From Fen-1273 sp963748405 (GTDB lineage: Bacteria > Bacteroidota > Ignavibacteria > UBA10030 > UBA6906), in contig CAVVIT010000008.1 in the NCBI GenBank assembly GCA_963748405.1, forward strand, positions 405,593 to 469,592: a DNA stretch of 64,000 bases, read 5' to 3'. A program made the position numbers and the translations under genes. The notes below the pieces were generated by a model. It did no database searches, was not told where the DNA came from, and saw only the letters and a program-made list of their open reading frames with translations. The first letter of the stretch is position 1. Each line of letters opens with the position of its first letter. Positions 1 through 8,377 of the stretch are shown here, one piece after another.

Positions 1-1069
1 CGTTTCCCTCAATGCGCTCTCGGAGAACCTGGATGCGTCGCTCGACCTGTTCGCCGACGTGGTGCTCAACCCGACGTTCCCGCAGGACGATTTCCTCCGT
101 CAGCAGAAACAGCTTCAGGCGAGGATTCAGCAGGAGAAAGTCTCCCCGGTCCAGATGGCCCTCCGCGTCCTTCCGGTCCTGATGTACGGGGGGGGGCACG
201 CGTACGGAATTCCGTTCACCGGGTCCGGGACGGAATCGTCCGTCGCGAAGATTACGCGGGAAGACCTGGTGAAATTCCACCGTGAGTGGTTCAAGCCCAA
301 CAACGCCGTTCTTGTCGTTGCGGGGGCGACCTCGATGGATGTCCTGAAGCCGAAACTGGAGAAACTGTTCGGCGGCTGGAAGAAGGGAGACGTCCGGGCG
401 AAGAACGTAGGGACGGTGGGGCTCCCGTCGAAACCCCGCGTGTATATCATGGACAAACCCGGAGCACTGCAGTCGGTGATCATCGCGGGCGAAGTCGCCC
501 CCCCGAAATCCGACCCGGCCAATATCGCGATCGAGACGATGAACACGCTGCTTGGAGGAGTGTTCACCGCGCGCATGAACATGAATCTCCGCGAGGATAA
601 ACACTGGGCATACGGCGCATTTACGGTGATCCTCGGCGCGCAGGCTCAGCGGCCGTTCATCGCGTACGCCCCCGTGCAGACCGACAAAACGAAGGAATCG
701 ATGGTCGAGGTGTCGAAGGAGCTCCGCGGCATCGCCTCCGACCGCCCCCCGAGCGCTGCGGAGCTGGCAAAGGCGCAGGACGTCGAGACGCTCACGCTTC
801 CCGGTTCGTGGGAGACGATCGGCGCCGTCGGCGCATCGATCAGTGATCTTGTCCGGTACAATCTCCCCGACGACTACTTTGCGCGCTATCCCGAGCGGGT
901 CCGGGCGCTCACCGTGGGGGACCTGGCGGGGGCGGCGAAAGAGGTCGTCCGGCCGGAGAGTCTCACCTGGGTGATCGTGGGTGACCGGGCGAAGATCGAG
1001 GCGGGAGTGAAGGATCTCAACTACGGAGAGTTGCAGTACATCGACAGCGACGGTAATCCTGTAAAGTAG
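1..1069 (+). CDS. M16 (insulinase-like) peptidase, C-terminal part, 5' truncated
   Basis: The reading frame is open from base 2 of the window to a TAG at 1067-1069, so this is the downstream part of a longer gene whose start lies outside. The visible product has the pattern of the inactive or C-terminal M16 domain: an LDLF-type helix, a stretch allowing a K(I/L)TREDL helix before HREWFKPNNAVLVVAG, and later VFTARMNMNLREDKHWAYG, which is the R-x-x-x-x-Y segment that shapes the substrate chamber in M16 peptidases. The catalytic HxxEH motif is not in this fragment; it would lie upstream or in a partner subunit, as in two-subunit processing peptidases. In this family secreted or periplasmic proteins degrade peptides. 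A G/C-rich hairpin follows the stop. Confidence 0.85.
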   Translation, partial: VSLNALSENLDASLDLFADVVLNPTFPQDDFLRQQKQLQARIQQEKVSPVQMALRVLPVLMYGGGHAYGIPFTGSGTESSVAKITREDLVKFHREWFKPNNAVLVVAGATSMDVLKPKLEKLFGGWKKGDVRAKNVGTVGLPSKPRVYIMDKPGALQSVIIAGEVAPPKSDPANIAIETMNTLLGGVFTARMNMNLREDKHWAYGAFTVILGAQAQRPFIAYAPVQTDKTKESMVEVSKELRGIASDRPPSAAELAKAQDVETLTLPGSWETIGAVGASISDLVRYNLPDDYFARYPERVRALTVGDLAGAAKEVVRPESLTWVIVGDRAKIEAGVKDLNYGELQYIDSDGNPVK

Positions 1070-1084
1070 CGACCGTTGTGACCG

Positions 1085-1110
1085 CCGGCGGCGCCCAGGG
1101 GTGCCGCCGG
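1085..1110. terminator. Hairpin between convergent genes
   Basis: An 8-bp perfect stem (CCGGCGGC at 1085-1092 with GCCGCCGG at 1103-1110) sits between the M16 gene stop and the converging esterase stop. The following bases (CCCGTTTA) give only a weak T tract on the plus strand, so a bidirectional terminator is plausible but not certain. Confidence 0.4.
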
Positions 1111-1118
1111 CCCGTTTA

Positions 1119-1856
1119 TCAACCGCGTTCGGGCCGGTGAGCGCGTACCGGTAGTTTTCTCCTCTCCGGTCGCTTTGTCAGCTCTCGTTTCTGATTCAGC
1201 ATCCATTCGTAGAGTCGCGGGTTCACGTACGTCTCCGTCCAGCAGTCGTGGCCTGATTCCGGGTACACGGTGAACAGGACATTCCCCCCCGCGGCCTTCA
1301 GACTCTTCACCATCGCTTCTCCCCGTTCGAAAGCGACTGTTGTGTCCTGCCTTCCGTGGAACACCCACGCGGGCACGTCTTTCAGGACCGAAACGCGCGT
1401 CGGGTCTCCCCATCCGCATATCGGCACGATGGCCGCGAAAAGATCCGGGTGAGCGATCGCCATTTTCCAGGTTCCGTTTCCCCCTCTGCTCAACCCGGTG
1501 AGGTAGATCCTGGACCGGTCGACTTCGTACAGCTTCGTGATCCGGTCCAGGAGGGCCTTCAGTGTCGTTACATCCCAGTTCTCATCCTCCGGGCACTGGG
1601 GCGATATGAGTATGAACGGGAAATTTGCTCCCTCATCGACGAGCCTGGGAGGGCCGTGCCGTTTGACGAGTTCCAGATCTGTTCCCCGCTCCCCGGATCC
1701 GTGGAGGAAAAGCACCAGCGGCCATTTCTTCCCTTCTTTTCGGCATCCTGCCGGCAGGTAGAGCAGGTAGCCCGCCTCTACTTCAATGGTGACTTTCGCC
1801 GAGAATTTGTGAGATTCCTGTTTTCCCCCCGTGGCGAGGTACTCTTTCTTGAGCAT
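1119..1856 (-). CDS. Alpha/beta-hydrolase, dienelactone hydrolase / prolyl-oligopeptidase-like esterase
   Basis: A 245-residue alpha/beta-hydrolase. Visible hallmarks are the oxyanion strand LVLFLHGSGERG (around residues 48-58), the nucleophile elbow GLSRGG with Ser123, the acid Asp171 in FHGRQDTTV and His203 in SGHDCW, which make a full catalytic triad. This layout matches the putative phospholipase/carboxylesterase group that is often annotated as prolyl oligopeptidase family. No signal peptide is evident, so it is probably cytoplasmic. The C-terminal 20 residues are very basic. It lies 31 nt after the aldo/keto reductase on the same strand, so the two may be cotranscribed. Substrate unknown. 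Confidence 0.8.
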   Translation of the reverse strand: MLKKEYLATGGKQESHKFSAKVTIEVEAGYLLYLPAGCRKEGKKWPLVLFLHGSGERGTDLELVKRHGPPRLVDEGANFPFILISPQCPEDENWDVTTLKALLDRITKLYEVDRSRIYLTGLSRGGNGTWKMAIAHPDLFAAIVPICGWGDPTRVSVLKDVPAWVFHGRQDTTVAFERGEAMVKSLKAAGGNVLFTVYPESGHDCWTETYVNPRLYEWMLNQKRELTKRPERRKLPVRAHRPERG

Positions 1857-1887
1857 GTTCCGTGTGCCTCTGATGGAGAGCGGAATT

Positions 1888-2898
1888 CTACCTGTCTTTC
1901 AGCTGTCCTTCAAGCATCCAGTACGGATAGACCCGGGGAGGGCGGCTCAGCTCGTCCAGCTTCTTCACTTCCTCTGCGGTCATCTCCCAGTCCGTGGTCT
2001 TGAGCGTGTCGGCAAGCTGTTTCCCCGTCCTGGCCCCGGTGATGACGGAGGAAACTCCCGGCTTTCGAAGCAGGTAGTTGAGCGCCGCCTGCGTGATCGT
2101 CCCGTTGTGGTGTCCGGCGATCCGCTCCAGCTCGTCGACGATGGCGAATCCCTTCTCCTCGTCGAACTGGAGGAACTGGTCCTTCGGGTTCGTCCTGCGC
2201 GCGCCTTCGGGCCGCGGCTTTCCCTTCCGGTATTTCCCGGTGAGGAATCCGCCTCCGAGCGGGCTCCACGCAAGTATCCCCAGGTTCTGGTCCAGGCACA
2301 GGGGGACGAGCTCGTTCTCCAGGTCGCGCGCCACGAGCGAATAATACGCCTGCAGCGTGACGTATTTCTCGAGCGATTGCCGTTCGGAGACGGCGAGGGC
2401 CTTCATGAGCTGCCATCCCGTGTGGTTCGATGCGCCGATATACCGCACTTTTCCGGAGCGGACGAGGTCATCGAGGGCCCGGAGCGTTTCCTCCTGCGGC
2501 GTGCGCGGATCGAAGCTGTGGACCTGGTACAGGTCGATGTAGTCGGTCCCGAGCCGTTTCAGGCTGGCGTTGCAGCCCTCGATGATGTGACGCCGGGAAA
2601 GCCCGATGTCGTTCGGCCCTTCCCCCGTTCTCCCGCGCACCTTTGTGGCAAGCACGATGTTCTTCCGCCTGCTCCCCAGTCCTTTCCCGAGCATTTCCTC
2701 CGCCAGACCTTCCGAATACACGTCGGCGGTGTCGAAGAAATTGATCCCTCCGTCGAGCGCCTGGTGCACGAGTGCCGTCGCTTCCTTCTGGCCGAGCGCC
2801 CCGATCACTTTCCAGAAGCTCCTTCCGCCGAACGTCATTGCGCCGAAACAGATTTCGGAGACCTTGATCCCCGTATTGCCCATGAATCTCATTTTCAT
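1888..2898 (-). CDS. Aldo/keto reductase
   Basis: A 336-residue NAD(P)H-dependent aldo/keto reductase with the complete catalytic tetrad: Asp56 and Tyr61 in FFDTADVYSEG, Lys86 in LATKVRG and His127 in YQVHSFD. The C-terminal cofactor segment VSSVITGARTGKQL is also present. Length and the opening MKMRFMGNTGIKVSEICFG are typical of the YajO/Tas-like or GSP69 subfamilies that reduce small aldehydes and ketones. It is divergent from the M28 peptidase gene and followed closely by the esterase. The physiological substrate cannot be told from sequence. Confidence 0.9.
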   Translation of the reverse strand: MKMRFMGNTGIKVSEICFGAMTFGGRSFWKVIGALGQKEATALVHQALDGGINFFDTADVYSEGLAEEMLGKGLGSRRKNIVLATKVRGRTGEGPNDIGLSRRHIIEGCNASLKRLGTDYIDLYQVHSFDPRTPQEETLRALDDLVRSGKVRYIGASNHTGWQLMKALAVSERQSLEKYVTLQAYYSLVARDLENELVPLCLDQNLGILAWSPLGGGFLTGKYRKGKPRPEGARRTNPKDQFLQFDEEKGFAIVDELERIAGHHNGTITQAALNYLLRKPGVSSVITGARTGKQLADTLKTTDWEMTAEEVKKLDELSRPPRVYPYWMLEGQLKDR

Positions 2899-3049
2899 AG
2901 CCGGATTCTCCTATTGTTGACGTCAAATCTACGATAATTCGACGACATTTTCCGGGGGCGCGGCAGAAGAATCGCTTGCAACACGGCCCCCCTTTCAATA
3001 CTTTGGATTACCGCACACGTGCAGATGAATCTTCCGAGGAGCAGGCCCG

Positions 3050-4645
3050 ATGAAGTTTGCATGGCTTCTGGTTTTTCCCGTTGCCTTCGCGCTGGCCCAG
3101 GTCGGGAGCGTGGATCCGGATGCGCGTACAGGATTTGAATCGATCAACGCCGGGGACCTGAGAACGTATCTCACGTATCTTGCCTCCGACGCCCTCCAGG
3201 GGAGGGAGACGTCGTATCCGGGCGAGAAGATGGCCGCCGCGTACATCGCGGACCATTTCAAGCAGTTCGGCCTCCGTCCCATGGGAGACGACGGGACATA
3301 CCTTCAGCACTACGCCGTGGACGTCGTCCGGGTGAGCGACTCGACTTCCCTGACCGTCCGAAATGTGGACGGGGAGCAGAAGTTCAGGTGGACCAACGAC
3401 TTCATCTCGTTCAGCGGCCGCGATACCGCTCTTTCGGCGAACGTCGCGTTCGTCGGCTACATGGACAGCAGGACCCCCGCCGAGCAGAAGCCTGCGCTGG
3501 CGGGAAAATTCATCCTCGTGCTGAGCGGTCAGCGTCCGGGGAGCACTCCCACCGCAGCCGTACCCTCCCTGAGGAGGGTATTCGGCCCGGGCAGGAGAGA
3601 TTCGGGCGCGGTTGCGATGTTGATCGTTGCCTCGGATACCGGCGCGTCGTCGTACCCGGCGATCGTCTCGGGGATGTTCTCCGCGGGCGTTGCGGGAGGG
3701 AGGATGGCTCTGAAAGGGGAGTCTCCTCGTGCGATCAGAGGCGGCCCGCTCACGTACATCGTGTCGCCGGCGCTCGCCGATGCGATTCTTCGCTCGGGAG
3801 GCACCTCGCTCGCCGAAGCGCGCCGGCTTGCCTCCGGAGATTCCCTCTTCTATCCCATGCTGATGTACCACGTGACGGTGGGTCTCGACGAGAAGGTCAA
3901 TCACGAGGAGCGGGAAACTGAGAACGTCGTCGGCCTGATCGAGGGGACCGACCCGGTGATGAAGCACGACGTTGTCGTGTTCTCGGCCCACTTCGACCAT
4001 CTGGGGACGGGGCTGGGGGGGGCGATCTATCACGGGGCGGATGACAACGGCTCGGGGACATCAATGGTCCTGGAGCTCGCGCACGCATTTGAAACGAATC
4101 CCGTGAAGCCGAAATGCAGCCTTCTGTTCCTGACGGTCTCAGGCGAGGAAAAGGGGCTTCTCGGATCGTCGTATTACACCTCCCACCCGGTGGTCCCTCT
4201 CGACAATACGGTCGCGGATTTCAATACCGATATGATCGGGAGGATGGATTCCGCCCACGTGGCGTCGGGATCCGGACCCTACACGTACCTGATCGGGTCC
4301 GACAAGATCAGCACGGAGCTCGACAGCATCCTCCGGGTGGCCAACAGGGAGTCCAACAACATCGCCCTTGACTACGAGTACGACAACGATCAGGATCCCC
4401 ACCAGTACTACCGGAGGAGCGACCACTACAACTTCGCGAAGCACGGCGTCCCCATTGCGTTCTTCTTTACCGGCGAGCACGCCGACTACCATAAGCCCAC
4501 TGATACAATAGACAAGATCCTGTTCGACCGCATCGTGAAGATCGGACAGGTGGTGTACTACGCGGGCTGGAAAACGGCGAACCTCCACTCGATGATGGCG
4601 AAGGACGGGACGGGGGCCGGTTACCGCGATGCCGGGCCCAGGTAG
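3050..4645 (+). CDS. Secreted M28-family zinc aminopeptidase
   Basis: A 531-residue exported metallopeptidase. The N-terminus MKFAWLLVFPVAFALA followed by Gln is a signal peptide with ALA|Q cleavage. The M28 domain carries the di-zinc ligands in order: HFDHLG (about residue 313), GADDNGSG (about 330), SGEEKGLLGS with the general-base Glu (about 365), NTDMIGR (about 391) and SDHYNF (about 459). A protease-associated-like insertion (about residues 120-260) precedes the catalytic half, as in many Bacteroidota M28 enzymes. It probably trims peptides outside the cytoplasm. It stands alone, divergent from the aldo/keto reductase gene. Confidence 0.9.
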   Translation: MKFAWLLVFPVAFALAQVGSVDPDARTGFESINAGDLRTYLTYLASDALQGRETSYPGEKMAAAYIADHFKQFGLRPMGDDGTYLQHYAVDVVRVSDSTSLTVRNVDGEQKFRWTNDFISFSGRDTALSANVAFVGYMDSRTPAEQKPALAGKFILVLSGQRPGSTPTAAVPSLRRVFGPGRRDSGAVAMLIVASDTGASSYPAIVSGMFSAGVAGGRMALKGESPRAIRGGPLTYIVSPALADAILRSGGTSLAEARRLASGDSLFYPMLMYHVTVGLDEKVNHEERETENVVGLIEGTDPVMKHDVVVFSAHFDHLGTGLGGAIYHGADDNGSGTSMVLELAHAFETNPVKPKCSLLFLTVSGEEKGLLGSSYYTSHPVVPLDNTVADFNTDMIGRMDSAHVASGSGPYTYLIGSDKISTELDSILRVANRESNNIALDYEYDNDQDPHQYYRRSDHYNFAKHGVPIAFFFTGEHADYHKPTDTIDKILFDRIVKIGQVVYYAGWKTANLHSMMAKDGTGAGYRDAGPR

Positions 4646-4654
4646 TCATTGCGA
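4645..4654 (+). repeat. Stop-adjacent GTCATTGCGA repeat, copy 1
   Basis: The 10-mer GTCATTGCGA begins on the last base of the M28 TAG stop and is followed by CCGAAGCAACC and a run of seven T. The same 10-mer occurs immediately after the PreA-like stop at 57695-57704. It resembles the start of dispersed intergenic repeats with ATTGCGA...GAAGCAA arms found in many bacterial genomes. Confidence 0.3.
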
Positions 4655-5000
4655 CCGAAGCAACCTTTTTTTCCCCTTGACATTAACTCCCGCTGTTCGT
4701 AAACTTTGTCGCTCCTGAACACCCGTTCTTTGCATCAGCGATTCTCGAGTTAATCCTCTCCCACGGAGAGGAGCATGTCCCACATTTTGACTGTACCCCA
4801 GTGCGCGGAGCTCGACGAATCGTGCCACGTCACGCCTCGATTCATCCCGGAGCGTTACAGCTCCCTTCTTCGTTCTCCACCTGCTCAACGATATACCCTT
4901 CGTCCGACGATTCCCATGTACTACCGCAAAGGTTGACGAGCTGTTCTTTGCTGTCCCATATCCAATCCACCACACATACCATTCACTCCAGGAGGTACTC
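4646..5000. other. 355-nt intergenic region before the cytochrome gene
   Basis: No protein gene is supported here; the minus-strand open frame across it has no homology that I recognise and runs into the cytochrome gene. It holds a weak 4-bp stem with seven T just after the M28 stop (4649-4672), a good sigma70-type promoter at 4677-4705, a perfect 7-bp hairpin (CCTCTCC CAC GGAGAGG at 4755-4771), and an AGGAGG ribosome-binding site at 4990-4995. If the promoter is real, the cytochrome mRNA has a leader of about 290 nt. Confidence 0.4.
4677..4705 (+). promoter_or_regulatory. Predicted sigma70-type promoter for the cytochrome/cupredoxin pair
   Basis: A consensus -35 TTGACA (4677-4682) is separated by 17 nt from a -10-like TAAACT (4700-4705). 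It points toward the cytochrome gene, whose start is about 290 nt downstream. The M28 gene ends 31 nt upstream, so a new promoter is expected here. Confidence 0.4.
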
Positions 5001-5582
5001 ATGAAAGTAACTTCGTCGATATTTGTGGCAGGTCTGTCCTGTGCCCTGTTTGTTTCCGCGGGCAATGCCCAGGATAAGGATGCAGGGATCAAAGCCCTGA
5101 TCGCCAGGGGGAAGTACCTTGTGACGATCGGGAGCTGTAACGACTGTCATTCTCCGAAGAACTTCACACCGCAGGGTCCGGTCGTCGACGAGACGCGTGC
5201 TCTCTCCGGATCGCCTTCCTCCAATCCCGTCCCGGCGATCCCGGCGGGCGTTCTCGCTCCTGACAAGTGGGGAGCGCTTGCAGCCAACGATCTGACCGCG
5301 TGGGCGGGTCCGTGGGGTGTCAGCTTCGCGCGCAACCTGACGCCTGACAAAGAGACCGGCCTCGGAAGCTGGACGGAAGCGATGTTCATCAAGGCGCTCC
5401 GGACGGGTAAAGATATGGGCGAGGGCAGGCCGATCCTCCCGCCAATGCCCTGGGACATGATTGGCAAGGCGACGGACTCGGACCTCAAGGCGATCTTTGC
5501 GTATCTGAAGTCTCTCAAGCCGATCAAGAACGCCGTGCACGACCCGATTCCCCCGGCGGCGGCTCCGGGCGGCGGACACTGA
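5001..5582 (+). CDS. Secreted monoheme c-type cytochrome
   Basis: A 193-residue exported cytochrome c. The signal peptide ends GNA|Q (around residue 24). One heme-binding CNDCH lies near residues 44-48; a likely axial Met is in ILPPMPWDM near residue 150, giving class I cytochrome c geometry. The long insertion between heme and Met segments and the sequence GLGSWTEAMFIKALRTGKD are typical of cytochromes associated with electron transport to terminal oxidases or dehydrogenases. The start is secured by AGGAGG at 4990-4995. The cupredoxin-like gene starts 1 nt after its stop, so the two are translated from one mRNA and probably act in one periplasmic electron-transfer step. Confidence 0.85.
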   Translation: MKVTSSIFVAGLSCALFVSAGNAQDKDAGIKALIARGKYLVTIGSCNDCHSPKNFTPQGPVVDETRALSGSPSSNPVPAIPAGVLAPDKWGALAANDLTAWAGPWGVSFARNLTPDKETGLGSWTEAMFIKALRTGKDMGEGRPILPPMPWDMIGKATDSDLKAIFAYLKSLKPIKNAVHDPIPPAAAPGGGH

Positions 5583-5583
5583 C

Positions 5584-6432
5584 ATGAAAGCGGGGAGGAG
5601 GATTCCTGTGCCTGTACCATCTCGTGTTTCAATTCTCGCGCTCGCGCTGATTGCCGGCCTCGCGTGCGGCGGTGCTTCCGCCCAGACGCGGTACCGTGGC
5701 GCCGAGGTTGCGCACTGCAGCACCGTGCGTGGTTCGGTCCGGCTGTCGTCCGTTCCTTCGGCGGGAGCCGTTGACCGCATGACGAAGGACGAGGCGGTGT
5801 GCGGAAAACGGAAGCCCTCTCCCCGGCTCCTGACGGCGCCGGGGGGCGGCGTCAGGTTTGCCGTTGTGTGGATTGACGGGATCACGCAGGGGAAGAAGTG
5901 CCCGACTCCGGGCACCGCGACGCTCAGGCAGCGGAACTGCGCATATGCGCCTCATGTGCTTATTCTCAATCCGGGCGACGAGCTGGAGATTGTGAACGAG
6001 GATCCCATCCTCCACAACGTTCATTCGTATGACCTGAACAACAGTCTCCGCTCGGTGTTCAACATCGCCCAGCCCGTGCGGGGGTTTCACTCCAGGGTCC
6101 GGGACGGCGATATCGCGGGTGTCAACGCGATGCTGACGACGTGCGATGCCGGGCATCCGTGGATGAGCGCGTACATCATCAGGGCCTCCAGTCCGTATTG
6201 CACCGTCACCGACGAGGAAGGAAACTTCCAGCTGCCAGGCGTCCCGCCGGGGAACTACACGCTGAAGATGTGGCACGAAGGGATCGCCGTGCGTGGTTCG
6301 ACGGTCGGAGCCGGTTCTCCCCCTGTCGTCGAGGAACCCTACACGGAGTCCCGGCAGATCACGGTGGGACCTGATGAGACTGTCACGATTGGTTTCGTCC
6401 TTTCGGTCCGGACGGCCGTCGCATCGGACTGA
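5584..6432 (+). CDS. Secreted cupredoxin-like protein with carboxypeptidase-regulatory-like domain
   Basis: A 282-residue exported protein; the signal peptide ends ASA|Q. A plastocyanin-like half contains LHNVHSY (about residues 139-145) and CDAGHPWM (about 188-195), a His plus Cys-x3-His-x2-Met set that could bind type I copper, though the extra residue in Cys-x3-His (x2 in plastocyanin) is unusual. It is followed by a carboxypeptidase regulatory-like fold with TDEEGNFQLPGVPPGNYTL and the terminal WHEG. This two-domain architecture is common next to cytochromes in Bacteroidota and Planctomycetes. Whether copper is really bound must be tested. Coupled to the cytochrome gene upstream. Confidence 0.75.
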   Translation: MKAGRRIPVPVPSRVSILALALIAGLACGGASAQTRYRGAEVAHCSTVRGSVRLSSVPSAGAVDRMTKDEAVCGKRKPSPRLLTAPGGGVRFAVVWIDGITQGKKCPTPGTATLRQRNCAYAPHVLILNPGDELEIVNEDPILHNVHSYDLNNSLRSVFNIAQPVRGFHSRVRDGDIAGVNAMLTTCDAGHPWMSAYIIRASSPYCTVTDEEGNFQLPGVPPGNYTLKMWHEGIAVRGSTVGAGSPPVVEEPYTESRQITVGPDETVTIGFVLSVRTAVASD

Positions 6433-6501
6433 GACAGAAAGAACACGACGACCCGGAGTTGCCTGCGGGCTCTCCGGGGCGCCCGGTGGAAGCTGCAGGG
6501 A

Positions 6502-6530
6502 GCCCGCCCGGTTCGGCGGGCCCTTTTTTA
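6502..6530 (+). terminator. Intrinsic terminator after the cupredoxin-like gene
   Basis: GCCCGCC (6502-6508), a 6-nt loop and GGCGGGC (6515-6521) form a perfect 7-bp stem followed by CC and six T. It lies 70 nt after the cupredoxin-like gene and 150 nt before the next start, so it closes the cytochrome/cupredoxin transcript. Confidence 0.8.
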
Positions 6531-6680
6531 TTCGTATCTTGAGCCATGATCGGCCGGACCATCTCCCACTATGCATCGATCCAGCGTGGGAACCGCTGCG
6601 GGGCGATCCCGGATTCCAGAAACTCGTCGCCGGCAATTCTTCCGGAACCAACTGATGCACGGACCACGAAGGGAGACCCT

Positions 6681-8366
6681 GTGAGATCGACGCGTATTCC
6701 GATCGCGATTCTTTGCTTCCTAGCGCTCAACCCGGCGCACGGTCAGGTGAAGCCCTGCGACATCCTGATCCGGAACGCCGTCATATACGACGGGAGCGGC
6801 GCGAAGCCGGTGCGCGGCGAGGTGGCCGTGAGCGCGGATACGATCGCGTATGCCGGTCCGCCGGCAGGGTACCGCGGCACCCGCGAGATTGACGCGAAGG
6901 GACGTGCCGTCTCCCCCGGGTTCATCAACATGCTCAGCCACGCGGAAGAGTCCCTGATCGCCGACGGCCGTTCGCAGAGCGACCTGAGGCAGGGGGTGAC
7001 GCTCGAAGTGTTCGGAGAGTTTTCGATGGGCCCCCTGACGGACACGCTCAGGAAGGAAGCCCTGGCGATGGAATCGGACATCAGGTACCCCATCGTGTGG
7101 ACGACGCTGGGAGAGTACCTCGACTGGCTGGCCGGGAAGGGGATTGCGACGAACGTCGCATCGTTCATAGGCGCGGGAACGGTGCGGGCGAACGTCCTTC
7201 ACTATGACGCACGCCCTCCGACCGAAGAGGAGCTTGCGAAAATGAAGTCGCTCGTCCGCCGGGCCATGGAGGAGGGGGCGCTCGGTCTTACGACCGCGCT
7301 CCTGTACGTTCCGGACGTCTACATGACCACGCCGGAGCTCACGTCTCTTGCGAAAGTGGCGGCGGAATACGGGGGGAGATTCACGGCCCATATCCGGAGT
7401 GAGGGGAAGCACCTTCCGGACGCAGTGAGAGAAATGATCAGGATCGCCCGCGATGCGCGCGTGGGCGTCGAAATCTACCATCTCAAGGCGAGCGGGAAGG
7501 ACTCCTGGCCGCTTCTTGACCCTGTCCTCGATGAGATCGACAGTGCACGCGCCGGCGGTGTGGACATCTCGGCGAACATGTATACATACACGGCTGCCGC
7601 GACGGGTCTCGACGGGGCGATGCCTCCCTGGGTTCAGGAGGGGGGATACGGTGCGTGGGCGAAGCGGCTCAGGGATCCCGCCGTGAGGGAACGGCTGAAG
7701 AAGGAAATGACGACGCCGTCCGACTCATGGGAAAGCTACTACATGGAGGCCGGCACGCCCGACAACGTTCTCTTCGTGGCGTTCAAGAACGAGAAGCTCA
7801 AGTTGCTGACGGGGAAGACACTCGCGGAAGTCGCGGCAATGCGGGGGACCTCCCCCGTGGAAACGATGATGGATCTCGTCGTGGAGGACAGCTCCCGGGT
7901 GGGGACGATCTATTTCCTGATGTCGGAGGAGAACGTGCGGAAGCAGATCAGGAAACCGTGGGTCGCCTTCGGGTCCGACGAAGGGTCGTTCGCCCCGGAG
8001 GGGGTGTTCCTGAAATCCAATCCTCATCCGCGGGCGTACGGCAACGTTGCCCGGCTGCTGGGAAAGTATGTCCGGGACGAGAAGCTCATCCCGCTGGAAG
8101 AGGCCGTCCGGCGTCTCACGTCCCTTCCCGCCGTCAACCTGAAGCTCGTGAAACGGGGGTATCTGCGTGCAGGGTATTTCGCGGACATCGTGATCTTCGA
8201 CCCCGCGCGCGTGGAGGATCACGCGACGTACGCGAACCCCCACCGGTACTCCACGGGGGTTTCCGACGTGTTCGTCAACGGGGTCCAGGTCCTCAGCGGG
8301 GGCGAGCACACGGGAGCAACGCCCGGAAGGATCGTCCGGGGCCCGGGGTGGAAACCCGCCCGCTGA
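6681..8366 (+). CDS. Secreted amidohydrolase of the N-acyl-D-amino-acid deacylase family
   Basis: A metal-dependent amidohydrolase of 561 residues. I prefer the GTG at 6681 over the longer open frame from 6546 because it follows GGGAGA and begins a good signal peptide (MRSTRIPIAILCFLALNPAHG|Q). The N-terminal beta-sandwich (DILIRNAVIYDGSG) and the barrel segments (EIYHLKASG, SDEGSFAP, RGYLRAGYFADIVIFDP) are D-aminoacylase-like. The usual first metal motif HxH after PGFI is replaced by NMLSHAEESL, so one His is missing. This variant is known in a subgroup of secreted family members, whose substrates are not established. It is convergent with the membrane-protein gene, 11 nt away. Confidence 0.8.
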   Translation: MRSTRIPIAILCFLALNPAHGQVKPCDILIRNAVIYDGSGAKPVRGEVAVSADTIAYAGPPAGYRGTREIDAKGRAVSPGFINMLSHAEESLIADGRSQSDLRQGVTLEVFGEFSMGPLTDTLRKEALAMESDIRYPIVWTTLGEYLDWLAGKGIATNVASFIGAGTVRANVLHYDARPPTEEELAKMKSLVRRAMEEGALGLTTALLYVPDVYMTTPELTSLAKVAAEYGGRFTAHIRSEGKHLPDAVREMIRIARDARVGVEIYHLKASGKDSWPLLDPVLDEIDSARAGGVDISANMYTYTAAATGLDGAMPPWVQEGGYGAWAKRLRDPAVRERLKKEMTTPSDSWESYYMEAGTPDNVLFVAFKNEKLKLLTGKTLAEVAAMRGTSPVETMMDLVVEDSSRVGTIYFLMSEENVRKQIRKPWVAFGSDEGSFAPEGVFLKSNPHPRAYGNVARLLGKYVRDEKLIPLEEAVRRLTSLPAVNLKLVKRGYLRAGYFADIVIFDPARVEDHATYANPHRYSTGVSDVFVNGVQVLSGGEHTGATPGRIVRGPGWKPAR

Positions 8367-8377
8367 TCCGGTGCATT

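Noticed and set aside
1831..2937. Long plus-strand open frame opposite the aldo/keto reductase
   Set aside because: High-GC shadow; the reverse protein has the full catalytic tetrad, and this frame has no recognisable domain.
3008..4033. Minus-strand open frame opposite the M28 peptidase
   Set aside because: Mirror of the M28 gene; no family match and it runs across zinc-ligand codons of the real gene.
4646..5092. Minus-strand frame over the leader and cytochrome start
   Set aside because: It overlaps a clear signal peptide and has no ribosome site or conserved pattern.
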